DNA of 64,000 bases from Salvia splendens (lineage: Eukaryota; Streptophyta; Magnoliopsida; Lamiales; Lamiaceae): assembly GCF_004379255.2 (NCBI RefSeq), contig NC_056037.1, forward strand, positions 29,857,012 through 29,921,011, written 5' to 3'. Position numbers and translations under genes: made by a program. The notes beneath the pieces are model-generated. The model saw only the letters and a list, made by a program, of their open reading frames with translations, had not been told where the DNA came from and searched no databases. Below, one piece after another: positions 11,377-23,009 of this stretch; position 1 is the first letter of the stretch; each line of letters begins with the position of its first letter.

Positions 11377-12821
11377 ATGTCGACGATCAGAGTTCCTCAA
11401 GTTGTTCCGTCTCCAGATAAAGACTGCGAAGCAATCAACAATGCTTGCAAGAGTAGGTCATTTTTCCTATTATATAACCAATTAACGTTTCAATTAGGCT
11501 GTCGATTTCTGGTGAGAATGTATATGATATTGTAGGTGATTGTTGTTTGGTTTTAGGGCTTGGAACGGATGAGAAGGCATTAATACGGATTCTCGGTTGC
11601 AGAAATGCAGCTCAGAGAAGACTCATCCGAGATGCGTATCACCAGATTTACAATTCCTCCCTCATCGATTGCCTCAACGACGAGCTCTCCGGTGATTTCA
11701 GGGTCGGTACCTTCACATCTTCGTCGAAGTTCATTTCCCTGTTTCATTGAATCATTTTACCAATTGTCAATTGATGATGCTCCTACTCCATTTCTCGTTG
11801 ATTTACATGTGATTTTTTTTTTCCGATTTGTGTGCTTACTTCTGATTCTCTGCGAAAATGGTAGAAAGCGGTGATTCTGTGGACATACGACCCCTGGGAA
11901 AGAGACGCAAGGCTTGCGAATGAGGCGTTGAAGTCGAGAAGGAAAAACCTAACAGAGCTGCAAGTTATAGCTGAGATAGCATGCGCTACATCGCCTCATC
12001 ATCTGGTTGCGGTTAGACAAGCCTATTGCTCTCTCTTCCACTCTTCTCTTGAAGAAGACATCATATCCAATGTCTCTCTTCCCCTCCAAAAGGTACATTT
12101 CCCTCCACCTTCACTCTTCTCATTCTTCAAAACTAATCACTAACTAATACAGAAACATCCAACAGATCCTGCTCAGTTTGGTGAGTTCGTACCGATACGA
12201 TAAGGAAGCAGTGGACTCGTCCGTGGCCAAGATGGAGGCAGCTAAACTGCGCGAAGCCATTCAAGCGAAGAAACTAGACGATGACGAGCTCTGGAGGATA
12301 CTTTCTACAAGGAACACATTTCAGCTCAGAAAGACTTTCCAGCTTTACAAGGATGACTATGGAACATCCATTGACAAGGTTGCTTTTCATTTTCATATCT
12401 CAAATACTAACATTTTGACCTCAATTGATCACTGATAGAAATACTCCAATTTGGTAGGACATTATGGCATGTGGGAAGGGCATTGTGGAGTCAGTCATGA
12501 AAGTGGTCATTTGGTGCCTTGACACCCCTGAGAAGCACTTTTCCGAGGTAATTCGCTTCGTTGAAATTGTTCTTTGCTGGAATGGGAAGTAACCCCCTTT
12601 TTCACTGGTAATGGCAGGTTATAAGAGCTTCTATTGTAGGACTGGGGACCGATGAAGATTCGCTGACTAGAGCCATTGTAACTCGGGCAGAGATCGATAT
12701 GATGAAGGTGCGGGCTGAGTATTTCAACGCCAATAAATCTAGTCTAGACAATGCTGTCATCGGAGACACGGCTGGGGACTACAAGGACTTCCTCATGACT
12801 TTGCTTGGAGCAAAGATATGA
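11377..12821 (+). CDS. ANN3: Annexin, D3-like, 318 aa
   Basis: A calcium-dependent phospholipid-binding protein of the cytosol and inner membrane faces. Six exons: 11377-11452, 11557-11702, 11865-12092, 12166-12378, 12458-12547 and 12618-12821, all GT-AG, totalling 957 nt. The start MSTIRVPQVVPSPDKD and length match plant annexin D3. Repeat 1 holds RLGTDEKALIR (residues 26-36), where the usual first glycine of the GxGT calcium loop is Arg, created at the exon 1/2 junction. The first repeat ends WTYDPWERDARL. Repeat 4 keeps a full GLGTDED loop (259-265) with GDYKDFLMTLLG after it, so calcium binding by repeat 4 looks intact while repeat 1 is doubtful. In Arabidopsis, annexins 3 and 4 are neighbouring genes, and the same pair is seen here with the D4-like copy destroyed. 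Confidence 0.93.
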
Positions 12822-13161
12822 TTTTCTTGTTTTTTCTTTGGTTTAATGAGTTTTGATTGATTGGTGTGTTATTTGACCTATTACTTTCTGGGTACATAAT
12901 TTGTTACTTCGATTGTGAAATGGATAAAACAGAGTGTAATGTCAGAGTGTAATGTACTAATAAGATCAGACTCTGTCGTTTGAAACCTCGTCTCTCACAT
13001 TTATCAGAAACCAAAGGCTTTATAGATGGGCCCCGAAAGTTTTGCAAGAACAAGAGAGACAATTTATACTAGCAGCAATCATCGTTCTGTATGTCATCTG
13101 CCAAACTCATGCAGCAGAAAAACAATGTGTAGAAAACTAGTGAAGTGTGAAGTAGAAAGTT
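12822..13161. other. Intergenic between two convergent genes
   Basis: This must hold the 3' ends of both the annexin (plus) and the channel gene (minus). A direct CAGAGTGTAATGT repeat lies near 12931-12955. No other feature is seen. Confidence 0.6.
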
Positions 13162-16100
13162 TTACGTGGTGGCATTTATTAGTGGCTGCATCGAACTTGA
13201 TTCCCCATCTTCAAGATCCAGTGGCCGCAAACAGGGAGGGCTGTATGCCTCGATGGCGTTTTGTATGTTGGGTTCCATCAAGTCCGTTTTTTCATCAAAA
13301 TCGTCCCTGTCCCTTGCATCCTACAAATGAAAAACTCACTTCTAAAAAATCGGATATTAAGATAGAAATGGCCCCTCTTTGAGAATCAATGATCCACTTG
13401 ACAAAAAAAAGCATGTAATAGACCTTGACTGAGAACTGGTAGAACGTGGGTAGGAAGCAAGCCTTGCAGTATTCGTTGAAGAGCAGAGTGAGGACCAAGA
13501 GAGGTACTGTGCAAAAAGAAGCTGCGGGCTTCGATTTGAGTCCAAATAGACCGATCATCGTTATCTGCATGATCACGATTGCAACCAGGATGTAGTGATG
13601 AATGTAGGGCCAATACTGGCCACATGTTTCATAAGTAGTTATATACACATCTTTAATCTGCAAGGTGCAACATAGAGCTGTATCATTGCCATATTAATCT
13701 TTCTCACGTCAAATTTTTGCTACAAAACATCTATGAATATGAAAATTATATGTGGCCAGCAATGTGTGACAGTGTATGCTATATATAGTTTGTAGTTGAG
13801 GAAAGGAAACCGGCCTGGTTTATGAACACGATGTAGCCCAGACAAAAATAGCCAACCAGAAATGGAAGGAGCAATGGTGACACAACTGCATACACCATGC
13901 CGATCAACATGCAGAGTGAAACAAAAGGAATTGTACGGTAATAAGGTAGGGAAGTAAGATATGGTCGGGTCTTCCTCCCACGATCCCATATGTGAGACCT
14001 CATTACTTCCCATATAAGCAACCCGGGCTGTAGAATCTCCAGAGAAAATCCTGACAGCCCATTGGTCAAGATGTACGTCATGAAAAAATCTGCCTGAAAC
14101 AAAGGATAAGGAGAGAATCAAGAATAAGGTATAGATGGATATAAGTTTTCACATAAAAATGATCACGAGTAGAAAGTACTGTTCTTCTTACTTGAGCAGT
14201 GGCAGCACTTGCAAGACGACCAGGAAAATCCCTAGGATTGCTGAAATATTCACCAATCTGATCTATTAATGATCCCGATAACAGACTTAAGAAGAAAACA
14301 TTTCCAACGAGAAAATAGAAAACCATATTGCACGCTTTTATATCCTTCCGACTCCTTGATACATAGCCTGAAATATTTGCCATTTCTATGATGGCAAATG
14401 GAACGATATAGACAAAACCGTTGAGAATGGCACCTGGAAGATAGCCTGTCACGAAAGAGCTGAATCCAGGTCTACAAAAGATAAACAGATGTAGAGGTGT
14501 GAGATACTACTAGGGAATATTCGAGACATGCTTCACTGCAAACAACAGAACTCAAGAAGAGCAAAATGGTCGGGGAAAGAGTATGAAAATGCAGTTCATG
14601 GAGATACATTTATCTTACATCAACTGAACAGCCATGGCAGGAGGAAACCATTTCTTTAGACGTTCAAATTTTGCAATTCCTTGAACGGCAGTAACAGGTA
14701 CAGCAAAGAAGATTGTAAGTACTGTTACTGATACATATACACCACACTTGTAAAGAGGCATGTATCTGAAAGGAATTGCCAAGTTTTTCCAAAGTACGTC
14801 TCTCGGTTCTGGAGCCATTTCAGTTACCCATATAACAGGGTTAGACGTCTGCTGAGATTGAGCAGCTAATGCAGCACCCCAACGTGACTTGAATGTGACA
14901 AAAGCAACCGGAAGTTCCTACAAGGATGAAAAAAATGGTAATAATACAATAAATTCTAATATAACAAGTAAATAACTCGTGTTATAAAAACTTTAATCAC
15001 TCGCAAGACAGATTGTTCATCAAGTAAAATTTTACCTTAGCTTGAAGCTGATCTTTACTCTGTGTAAACTGTATTTTGTGACCGATGTCCCGAAGCTGTT
15101 CCTTTAGCCGTTCCATCTCTGCATCATTTCTCAATGCTTCTGATTCGGGCAAATTCATGCTTTGTTTTTTATTCTCTAAACGATTCCGCACCTTCTCAAT
15201 TTTTTTTCTAACCGATTTTGATTGGTTCTGTAAATAAGTAGTTAATACATCAAGACAACTGAACTTCCTGTACTGGCTCAACCCGGCTCAAAGAATAAAG
15301 TCAATATGCTAGATTAACCTTACCAATAATTTGTCGAGTTCGCGTCCATCATAAAGGATTTGATAAGACTGATATGAATGTGGATGATACTTTGAGAAAA
15401 AGTGATCAACAGCGCAATCGTGGGCATTGTGTTCTTCACAAAATGGAATTTCTCGAACCAAAACAGTGAGCTGATTTGGCTCATGCCTCATAAGATGTAG
15501 TTGTTGGATCCTCTTGTCGAGAATATCTTCATATTCCTGGGATAGATGGAAGAAACAAATTCACAATGCTTTCCTTAGTTTGTTCGGCCGAATAATTAGG
15601 AAAAATGCTTTAAACTTCATCAAAATCAAAAGAGAACGCACATAAAAAGCAGAAGAAAATGCTACCTTGTGTAGTAGGTATAATCCATAAAAGGATACGA
15701 AGTATAAGCACGCGCAATGCACCCAAAGCCTGTAGAACATCAAGTTTTCAGATAAACATCAACCACTAATGAAGTATAAAAGCATTGCAAAATGCACCAA
15801 AAGCTCACCAGTCCGAGCCTTTGGTAATGTTGGTTATTGTGAAGGCATCCAAAGAATGAGAATGGCCGGCTTGCTCTCCATCCCCGGTTAGATAGTTAAT
15901 CGGGACTAGTACAAATAAGCCGACCAAAGAGCCAACCAAGAAGAAATTGATCCTGCAAATATTGAATTTCAATTGAGTGACACACTTCACTTGCCACTAC
16001 GAATAGGATCCGAAGAGATCGAGCTTCGGATCCATGAAATTAAATGATTTGCAACACAGACAGTGAATGCAAATGAAATGATGTGCATTAAGATCATCAT

Positions 16101-16493
16101 CTAATTCTATCATCAACATAATCATATCTATCTCATTCTGATAAAATTGACACAGAAATATCAATCCATGTGATTTGAATTTGATAGCAAATATAATTGA
16201 TGGGGATATATGATTGAAACGGACCCGAATTTGAAGAGGCGGATGAAGATCAAGACGTCGAGGCCGCAGGTGTCGAGGATCTCGTCCTCGGTGACGGAGA
16301 GGGCGAGGCGGATCCAGGCGGGGGAGGGGAGGAGGCGGGGGTGGAGGGAGACGGGGCGGTGCTGGGAGAGGCGGCGGGCGAAGTAGATGGGAGCATTGGA
16401 AGGCTGCTTTTGGAGGATGGAGAAGAGGGAGAGAATTAAGAGAGCGAAGCCGATGTTGATGGACGCCGAGACCAGCAAGCTCTCTGCATTCAT
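13162..16493 (-). CDS. OSCA/CSC1-like osmosensitive cation channel, about 710 aa
   Basis: A member of the OSCA/TMEM63 (DUF221, ERD4-like) family of mechanically gated cation channels. Ten exons: 16493-16225, 15952-15809, 15729-15666, 15536-15324, 15227-15036, 14917-14619, 14471-14192, 14093-13815, 13657-13424 and 13320-13162; 2133 nt. The N-terminal membrane helix is at residues about 6-27 (SASINIGFALLILSLFSIL). A cytosolic RNA-binding-like domain with a Lys/Glu-rich coiled segment (VRKKIEKVRNRLENKKQS) occupies about 170-340. The channel core carries family signatures such as EMAPEPRDVLWKNL, KWFPPAMAVQL, GNVFFLSLLSGSL and CGQYWPYIHHYI. Sequence favours the OSCA2 clade. Intron 8 begins GC, not GT, if exon 8 ends at the family's conserved INQ position. 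Confidence 0.93.
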
Positions 16494-17136
16494 GCCTTCA
16501 TGTCATGTCAATCCCACAGCGGTTTCTCTGATTTTTCGATTTGGGGGGAAACACCTTCTACTGATTTTTGGGTGGGCCCCACTATTTTTATACGTGGCGG
16601 ACTCGCAGAGTCGGAGACGTGGTTGCATGGAAAGATGCATGCGGTTTTTGTGTCGTTATTCAAACATTTTTCATTTTATTTCGGATTTAACCAACTCCCA
16701 CTTTTAATGTAATCCTAATGCAATTATTTCAATTTAGAATTTCCATTTAATTTCTTAGGCACATAATAAATCTCAACAATAATTTCTTCTTAATTGTGAA
16801 AGTGAAACTGCCGTGTCTTAGGAAAAACTCCGTCTTATTTTTATATTTCAATTAATTATTTTATTTTTATTTATTAGTATTTTAAGCAAGTGGACCACAT
16901 ATCTAATCAATTATTATAAATTATATAAAATTAGGATATGTATTATACATAATTTTTTCTATCACTTTTTTTAACGAAGTGAAACAAAAATATTGGCACC
17001 GTCAACTATGAGACAATTGATAGGGACGAGAAGAAGTCATATAAATCATGAGATTTAAACCTACACATTTTTAGGATTATTATATCACTATATTCCACAC
17101 TAGGATTATTTTGATGGAAATATGTGAAATGTGTTA
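16494..17136. other. Promoter side of the channel gene
   Basis: The first 100 bp are GC-richer and should hold the 5' leader; the rest is AT-rich. No TATA box or other gene is certain. Confidence 0.5.
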
Positions 17137-17347
17137 CTCTTACCGTTTCAAGAAAGATGACTCATTCCTTAGATTACACGAGATTTTTATGCAGCTTTAT
17201 TTTATGTGTTGAACGAAAAGTGTAAAGTAAGAGAGATGAAATAAAGTAGAGATAAAGATATATGTTTTTAATATTAGCAACGAGTCATTTTAGTTTAGAC
17301 AAATCATAAAAAGAAAAATAAGTTATTTTTAGTGAGACGGGAGGAAG
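17137..17347. mobile_element. Stowaway-like MITE
   Basis: The ends CTCTTACCGTTTCAAGAAAG and GAGACGGGAGGAAG sit between TA dinucleotides (17135-17136, 17348-17349). It shares the GACTCATTCCTTAG inner segment with the MITE at 6930, so the two are the same family. Confidence 0.75.
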
Positions 17348-18720
17348 TATTAGTTATTAGGGAATAAGACACGTGAAATATGCAATGTAAGTTGATATAT
17401 GACTCCAAATTGATATAGCAAACATAAAAAGGGGTACAGGGTAAAAGAAAACTTTTTTTCCCTATGAAATTACATAATTGTTTCTTATTTTATATTTATG
17501 TGGTATGGTTTTTAAAATATAGTTAGCGACTGATTCACAGCTCCAACGTAGATCACCGTGTAAGATTTAAAGTCATACCAGTATTATTCATGCACAATAT
17601 AAGTTGTAAACGAAAAATATGCGATGCTTGTGTTATTAACGTTATTTGGTTTCTTTCAATCACGTTTTGTCCTTTTCAGTTAAGCAAAACTTTTCGGAAC
17701 GGAGTTTAAAAAATTGATGTTGAATGTGTTAAATAAATAGATAAAAAAGTAAGACATGAAAAAAGTAAAGAGAATAAAGTAGAAAGTGAATAAAGTAGAG
17801 AGAATAAAATAAGAGAAAGTAAAGTAAGAAAGAAAAAAAATTACTATATAGGAAAATGACTCAACTATGAGGAAACTTTCAAAAATGGAAAAATGACTCA
17901 ACTATGGAGAGACTGAAGGAGTATATTTTTGTTTGTTTACCAAATTTGGAGAAGATTTTTTTATCTATTTTGATATTAAAATGTAAAGCGATATTGATTT
18001 AATGTGTAGAGTTACCGAGTACGCTTTAATTTTGTTATCTCATTTTTCACGTCATGAAAACTTTGCCATCTCACTTCGTATTATTTTAAATTAGCCCGAA
18101 TTTTCCGTCATTGGAAAATTGACACCCCTCACAAAGTTTGTGTACTTATTTTGTGAATTTTGAAATTTGTCTAAAAAAATCATATTTCGAATAATTGCGC
18201 GATATCATATTTATAAAAACAAATTCTTTCTCATTGCAGAGTATTTAAACTTATGGCTTACGTGATTTTCAAATATCTTTCTTCTAGCAATCAATAATTA
18301 TGTTGCTATTCTGCATATACTACTTAATTTCTAATATTCTATCAAATAGCCCTTTTTGATCAAAATTAATGTGACAATCATCACTTCCACTAGGCTAGCC
18401 TGTAATTGCTGAATCCTTTGTTTTTAAGGATTGAAGAAGCATTCCTTTTACATTACATTCTTAATTGTACTCTTCCTCTTTGATTTTTTAGGGGGCAACA
18501 ACTTTTACCTTTGACGTAGATGCACAAATAAAATGCAATAATTTTAATAGATATACTGTCACCTAAAATATAGAAACATATGACACATCATTACTCGAAA
18601 AGAAAGCAAGCAAGCAATTCAATTTCGACGGCATGCGTGCAAATTTGCAATGAGTAGCTTTCTTGCAATATACTATATTTAACAAAACAAACCAAAATCA
18701 AAAGCAATCTTCGTGTATTA
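17348..18720. other. Intergenic, AT-rich; possible decayed MITE about 17690-17925
   Basis: GGAACGGAG near 17695 and a CTATGGAGAGACTGAAGGAG stretch near 17900 suggest an eroded MITE. No gene is seen. Confidence 0.45.
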
Positions 18721-18727
18721 TATAAAT
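18721..18727 (+). promoter_or_regulatory. TATA box of the dirigent-like gene
   Basis: TATAAAT lies 36-42 bp upstream of the ATG at 18763, close for a plant TATA box, which leaves room for only a very short leader. Confidence 0.5.
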
Positions 18728-18762
18728 CCCTTGGCCAAATCAGTTGATGAAGCATATCCAAG

Positions 18763-19171
18763 ATGGCCTCTTCCTATACTTGCACTCTCTTCATCCTCAA
18801 CTTCATACTTCTCTCACTCTCAACCATTTCCTCACTCGAGGACGACTTCGTCGAAACCCTAGTTGTGGCCGTGCAAATCATCGCCGGGAAAGGGATGGGG
18901 TTCGGAGCTACATACATGATCGACGATGCACTCACCCGAAGCGCTACTCGGTGGCGACTCAGAATGATCTGGGGCTGCTGATGGTGGTGAGCTTCTGTTT
19001 CACGCAAGGGAAGTACAATGGGAGCAGTTTGAGGTGAGGGAGATGCCGATCGTAGGCGGGAGCGGGCTGTTTAGGTTTGCAAGAGGGTATGCTTTGGCGC
19101 ATACCGTTTGGTTTGATGCTAAGACAGGAGATGCTACTGTCCAATACAATGTCTCTGTCGATCACTTTTGA
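18763..19171 (+). pseudogene. Dirigent-like protein, frameshifted remnant
   Basis: Dirigent proteins are secreted and steer stereoselective coupling of phenoxy radicals in lignan and lignin chemistry. The first frame gives a signal peptide (ASSYTCTLFILNFILLSL) and then GFGATYMIDDALT, matching the family's first strands, although the usual HDI-containing segment is missing. Homology then jumps frame to [15 protein letters not shown] and [11 protein letters not shown], hits a stop, and resumes in a third stretch: [20 protein letters not shown] ending [10 protein letters not shown] at the TGA 19169-19171. The GRAQG motif and the linker after KYNGSSL are lost. At least two indels plus a shortened body make this a pseudogene. 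Confidence 0.85.
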
Positions 19172-20511
19172 AATGATCTGCTTATGCTAATATTGGGTTG
19201 TTTTCTTTAGCTTTTTTATGATGTTGAAATGAAATGAAATGAGGAGAACACATTTTCTTGCTTTATTACCACTACTAAAATAAATGTTCCACAATTCAGT
19301 AAAATAAATATGTATTTTATTGAAAGATTGATACCTTGAGATTACATGACAAAGCTGCGCCATCAGAACGCTGAAGGGTAGAATCTTGAAGAAGTAGAGG
19401 ACCTCGAGCAAGCTGGAGAATATGATAACGTACAAAGAGTCTGATAGAACCCTTTCACGAAAAGATAATCCGACAGCATGAAAAAGACCATGGTCCCCTG
19501 AACAGCAATGATCAGTTTCCTAGATGAAACTGACTTGAGGTAGCGATTGTAAACAACACAGACCCCAGAGAAGCATTGTGATATCCCAAGCAGCGACGAC
19601 TCAATCTTCAAATGTTGAGTTTGGTAGAAGAGCATGGTGCCTGTTAGGGCTGGGATCACAGCATAGGAAAAAGAAAACCAGATTATTCGGATAATTGCTT
19701 CCTAAAACCTAAGGATGAACTCTTCGGTAAGGCTAGACTGCTCTCTCGAATTATTAAGAATTGAATTGAATCGAAAGGAGAGCGCCATAGATTAGAAACA
19801 TCATCCGTGGGGCAAATCGATCAATAACAATACCACCTACAAGATTTCCCAGAACTCCACCTATCGATGAGGATTTGTCTTTTTTGGAAGCAGTGGGTTG
19901 ATTCACAGTTTCTGCCACCATGGCATCGTTTGCAACCTCAACTATAGAAGGAGATAAAATGTAATCGACATGAAGGAGATGCCTTATGCTGCAAAGATTG
20001 CGATTGCCATCCATGAGATTGCCTGTAGGAAAGCTGCAAAATATTCATCACTCTGTCAGAAAAACAATAATCCATTCCAGATTTTGAGAAAAGGCATGTA
20101 ACTCCTAGTCTTCTATCAATTCCAATTTCCTCAAAAGGTTGTCATTCTTCCATAACATTCAAGTCGTAACAAAAAATCAGTGAACTAAGAAGCATCTCCT
20201 CATAGCAGGCATTAGGTTATTCAAACAGCCATGAACAACAAACAAACAACATGAACATTGAGTATCCTTGGACCAAGACACTAAACATAAAATTTCACCA
20301 AATTCACACAAGTATGCTGAATAAAACATAGGCTTGACTCAATTGGCATATTGTCAGCATAACTGCACAAGTGAGTATGAATGAACAAAAAGAGGTTGAG
20401 AATAACCACAAAAACTGAATTCTCACATATCACATCATTGACGCTTTAATTCAATAGTAGTAGCATTACCCTTCTCGCAATTCACACTAACTACGTGAAA
20501 ATATGTTATTA

Positions 20512-22418
20512 GAGTGTCCACTATAAGACGGACACCCCCATAGTCCCGCCCCAGTTTTTGTCCACAGCCCCAAAATTATTGTCCACAGTCCCAAAAATTT
20601 GTTTCCGCCACTATGGTGGACACTTCCAATAGTCCCAATCTTTTTTTCATTTTTTATGTTACTTCAATTATAATTAAATTTATCGGAGTATATGTAATTA
20701 GAAGAAAACGGTAATACATGAAGAAATTAAAATTAAACACTAAATTTTCGTCGTATTAAAGTACATAAAAAATTATACAACGAAAATTTAATCTAGTGCA
20801 AATCACAAAGGTGTTCACACTGCGCCGCCTCCCCTACGTGCCCAAACTTCTTCAATCAAATCGGCCTGGAGTGTGGTATGTGTTGTGGTCCTGCGCATAT
20901 CAGTAAAACGTTGGATCAAATATTCATTGCTTCGTGGTACGCCCATCTGGATCGGCGCGGATGCAAAACCGTGACTTGTACTTGCGCCCTCTTCCGGTGC
21001 CCAGTGCTCTACCGCAAATCATTCGTCTTCTATTATCATATTATGCAATATGATACATGCTAACATAATATTCGCGACATCATCTTCGTGCCAAACTCGT
21101 GCCGGGCACCGTATAATGGCCCACCGCGATTGGAGGACACCAAAAGCCCGCTCAACATCCTTCCTAGCACCCTCTTGTTTGTGCGCAAAATATTGTTTCT
21201 TCGGTCCAATCGGTTGGCGAATTGTCTTGACGAATATGGGCCACCGCGAATATATCCCATCAGCCAAATAGTATCCCCTACTGTACTGCGTGCCGTTGGC
21301 TACAAAGCTGATTTCTGGACCCTCCACCCGACACTCATCGTTGAAGAGCGGCGATGACTGAAGAACATTAATGTCGTTGTTCGAACCTGCCACACCGAAA
21401 TACGCATGCCAGAGCCGCAATCGGTAGTCAGCAACGGCTTCCAGAATCATCGATGGATGTTTCCTTTTGAATCCAGTTGTGAACTGGCCTTTCCAGGCCA
21501 CGGGGCAGTTCCTCCACTCCCAATGCATGCAATCGATGCTTCCTAACATTCCTGGGAACCCGTGGATCGAACCATGCATATCCAACAGTCTCTGACACTC
21601 ATCAGGGGTGGGCTTCCATAGGGACTCCCCACCGAAAATTTCCCGGATCCCTTTACAAAACTGCCTAAGCACCGTTAGGCTAGTCGTCTCACCCATCTGT
21701 AGGTATTCATCGAACATATCGGCTGGACCGGCGTAGGCAAGCTGCCAGATTGCAGCGGTGCACTTCTGATGCGTAGACAGCCCGATCCGGCCAGCGCAAT
21801 CACGCCGGAGGGTGAAGCACCGGTAATGCTCTGCCAAATTCGTTGCTATATGGTTGAAGAGCCGTTGCGACATTCTGAATCGCCGGCGAAAAATCTCGGG
21901 CCACAAAGTAATCAGCCATTAGATGCTGGTGCGCACCGACGTGGTCTCGTTGGATGGTCCGCCGATGAGTAATCGCACGAGGGATCGCAGCCTCCGCCAA
22001 GCGCGCCGCATCCTCCTGGGCGGCCTGGTGTTGCACTTGTTGAATCAGAGAATTCCACGCGTCTTTTCACAAATTGTCCATTTCAGACCACAAATTCTAG
22101 TGAGAGAAAGTTTGAGTGATGAAGAGTTGGAATGGTGTGAAAATAATGAATTGAATGGGGTGTATTAATAGGTTAATTAAATTGAATTAAAAAAAATAAT
22201 TTCGCCATCCTCCGGCGCGTCGGGCACCGCACCACTATAGCCGGCGCGCCTATTCACCGCGTCCGCCCTGGACCGGCGCGTCCTCGCTCCAAAGACGCCG
22301 ATTGATCGTCCGCCCCGGAAATTTCATCCGCTTCGGGGCGGATGTGCTCTCCACTATAAGGTGCCCCATCCTCACCCCCGCCGAAGCTATAGCCGCGGCG
22401 GTTCCATAGTGGACACCC
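20512..22418 (-). mobile_element. PIF/Harbinger element B (transposase only)
   Basis: The left end GAGTGTCCACTATAA and the right end read inward, GGGTGTCCACTATGG, form the terminal inverted repeat. TTA duplications flank it at 20509-20511 and 22419-22421. 1907 bp. The only coding content is a DDE transposase on the minus strand; there is no Myb-like ORF1. It sits in intron 1 of the folate transporter pseudogene. Confidence 0.9.
21019..22036 (-). pseudogene. PIF/Harbinger DDE transposase, N-terminal frameshift
   Basis: The long frame from 21906 (295 aa) reads WPEIFRRRFRMSQRLF, GSIDCMHWEWRNCPVAWKGQ, FGVAGSNNDINVLQSSPLF, GYYLADGIYSRWPIFVKTI and RKDVERAFGVLQSRWAI. These carry the three acidic DDE positions (Asp in SIDC, Asp in LADG, Glu in VERA). 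The N-terminal part, QHQAAQEDAARLAEAAIPRA to LMADYFVA, is in another frame (22036 to about 21910). One indel near 21905, at the point where relatives read DYFxxxPxWGPxxFRRRF, separates them. The catalytic domain is otherwise open. The C-terminus is shorter than that of the related copy at 33332. Confidence 0.88.
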
Positions 22419-23009
22419 TTAGGGCTCCATTTCACAGTGACTGGTTACTTACTAGAAGATCAATAAATGTGATTCAGTGATGTAGGCAATTTGAATTGAA
22501 AGAAATGAATTGGGGGAAATTAAATTGTATACCTCCAAAGGCTATGTAGGGGATACGGTGCTCGGCGAAGACGTAGACGCAATCGGAGAGAATATCATAC
22601 AAGGGTTTAGCAACCATAGGCAAATTGGCGGAATTTTGAAGGATCTGAAGAGTGGCAGGAGCGACTCTCATCCCATCCTTGAGGAAGAAATTCACCCCCA
22701 TCCATGGGAAACACCTCAACCCCTGCACGGAATACCCAATCCCTAGCAAAAACTTCCTCTTTCTGTCAATCTCCGACGCCATCCCCATTGCCACACGCGC
22801 CGGAAATCGTTCAAGGTAAACGGTGGGAGAGAGAAATCCGGAAAAGTGTGGAGATGTAAAAGGGATTGTTCATTGGGGATCAGTAGTGATGGTGATTGTG
22901 AGCAGCATCAGAGATAAAATATACGGGTGGTGTTTAGGGAGTACAATGATTAATGGGGAAGCAATCGAGGGAGGGAAGTTTCTAGTGAATAGGAACGTGG
23001 CGATATAGG

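Larger units (their letters stand above)
19350..22794 (-). pseudogene. Folate-biopterin transporter (FBT7-like), decayed
   Basis: FBT/BT1 proteins are multi-span carriers of folates and pterins. Exon 1 (22794-22533) is intact: MAMGMASEIDRKRKFLLGIG, then GVNFFLKDGM, LQILQNSANLPMVAKPLYD and HRIPYIAFG. Exon 2 starts at 20033 (AFLQAISWMAIAIF). It then shows an in-frame stop, loss of the segment before EVANDAMVAET, loss of about ten residues before IGGVLGNLVGGIVIDRFAP, another stop near 19710, and frameshifts around AVIPALTGTMLFYQTQ and FFKILPFSVLMAQLC. Homology ends at about 19350 without the C-terminal helices. Intron 1 contains Harbinger element B. The start was chosen by family alignment of the N-terminus. 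Confidence 0.88.
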
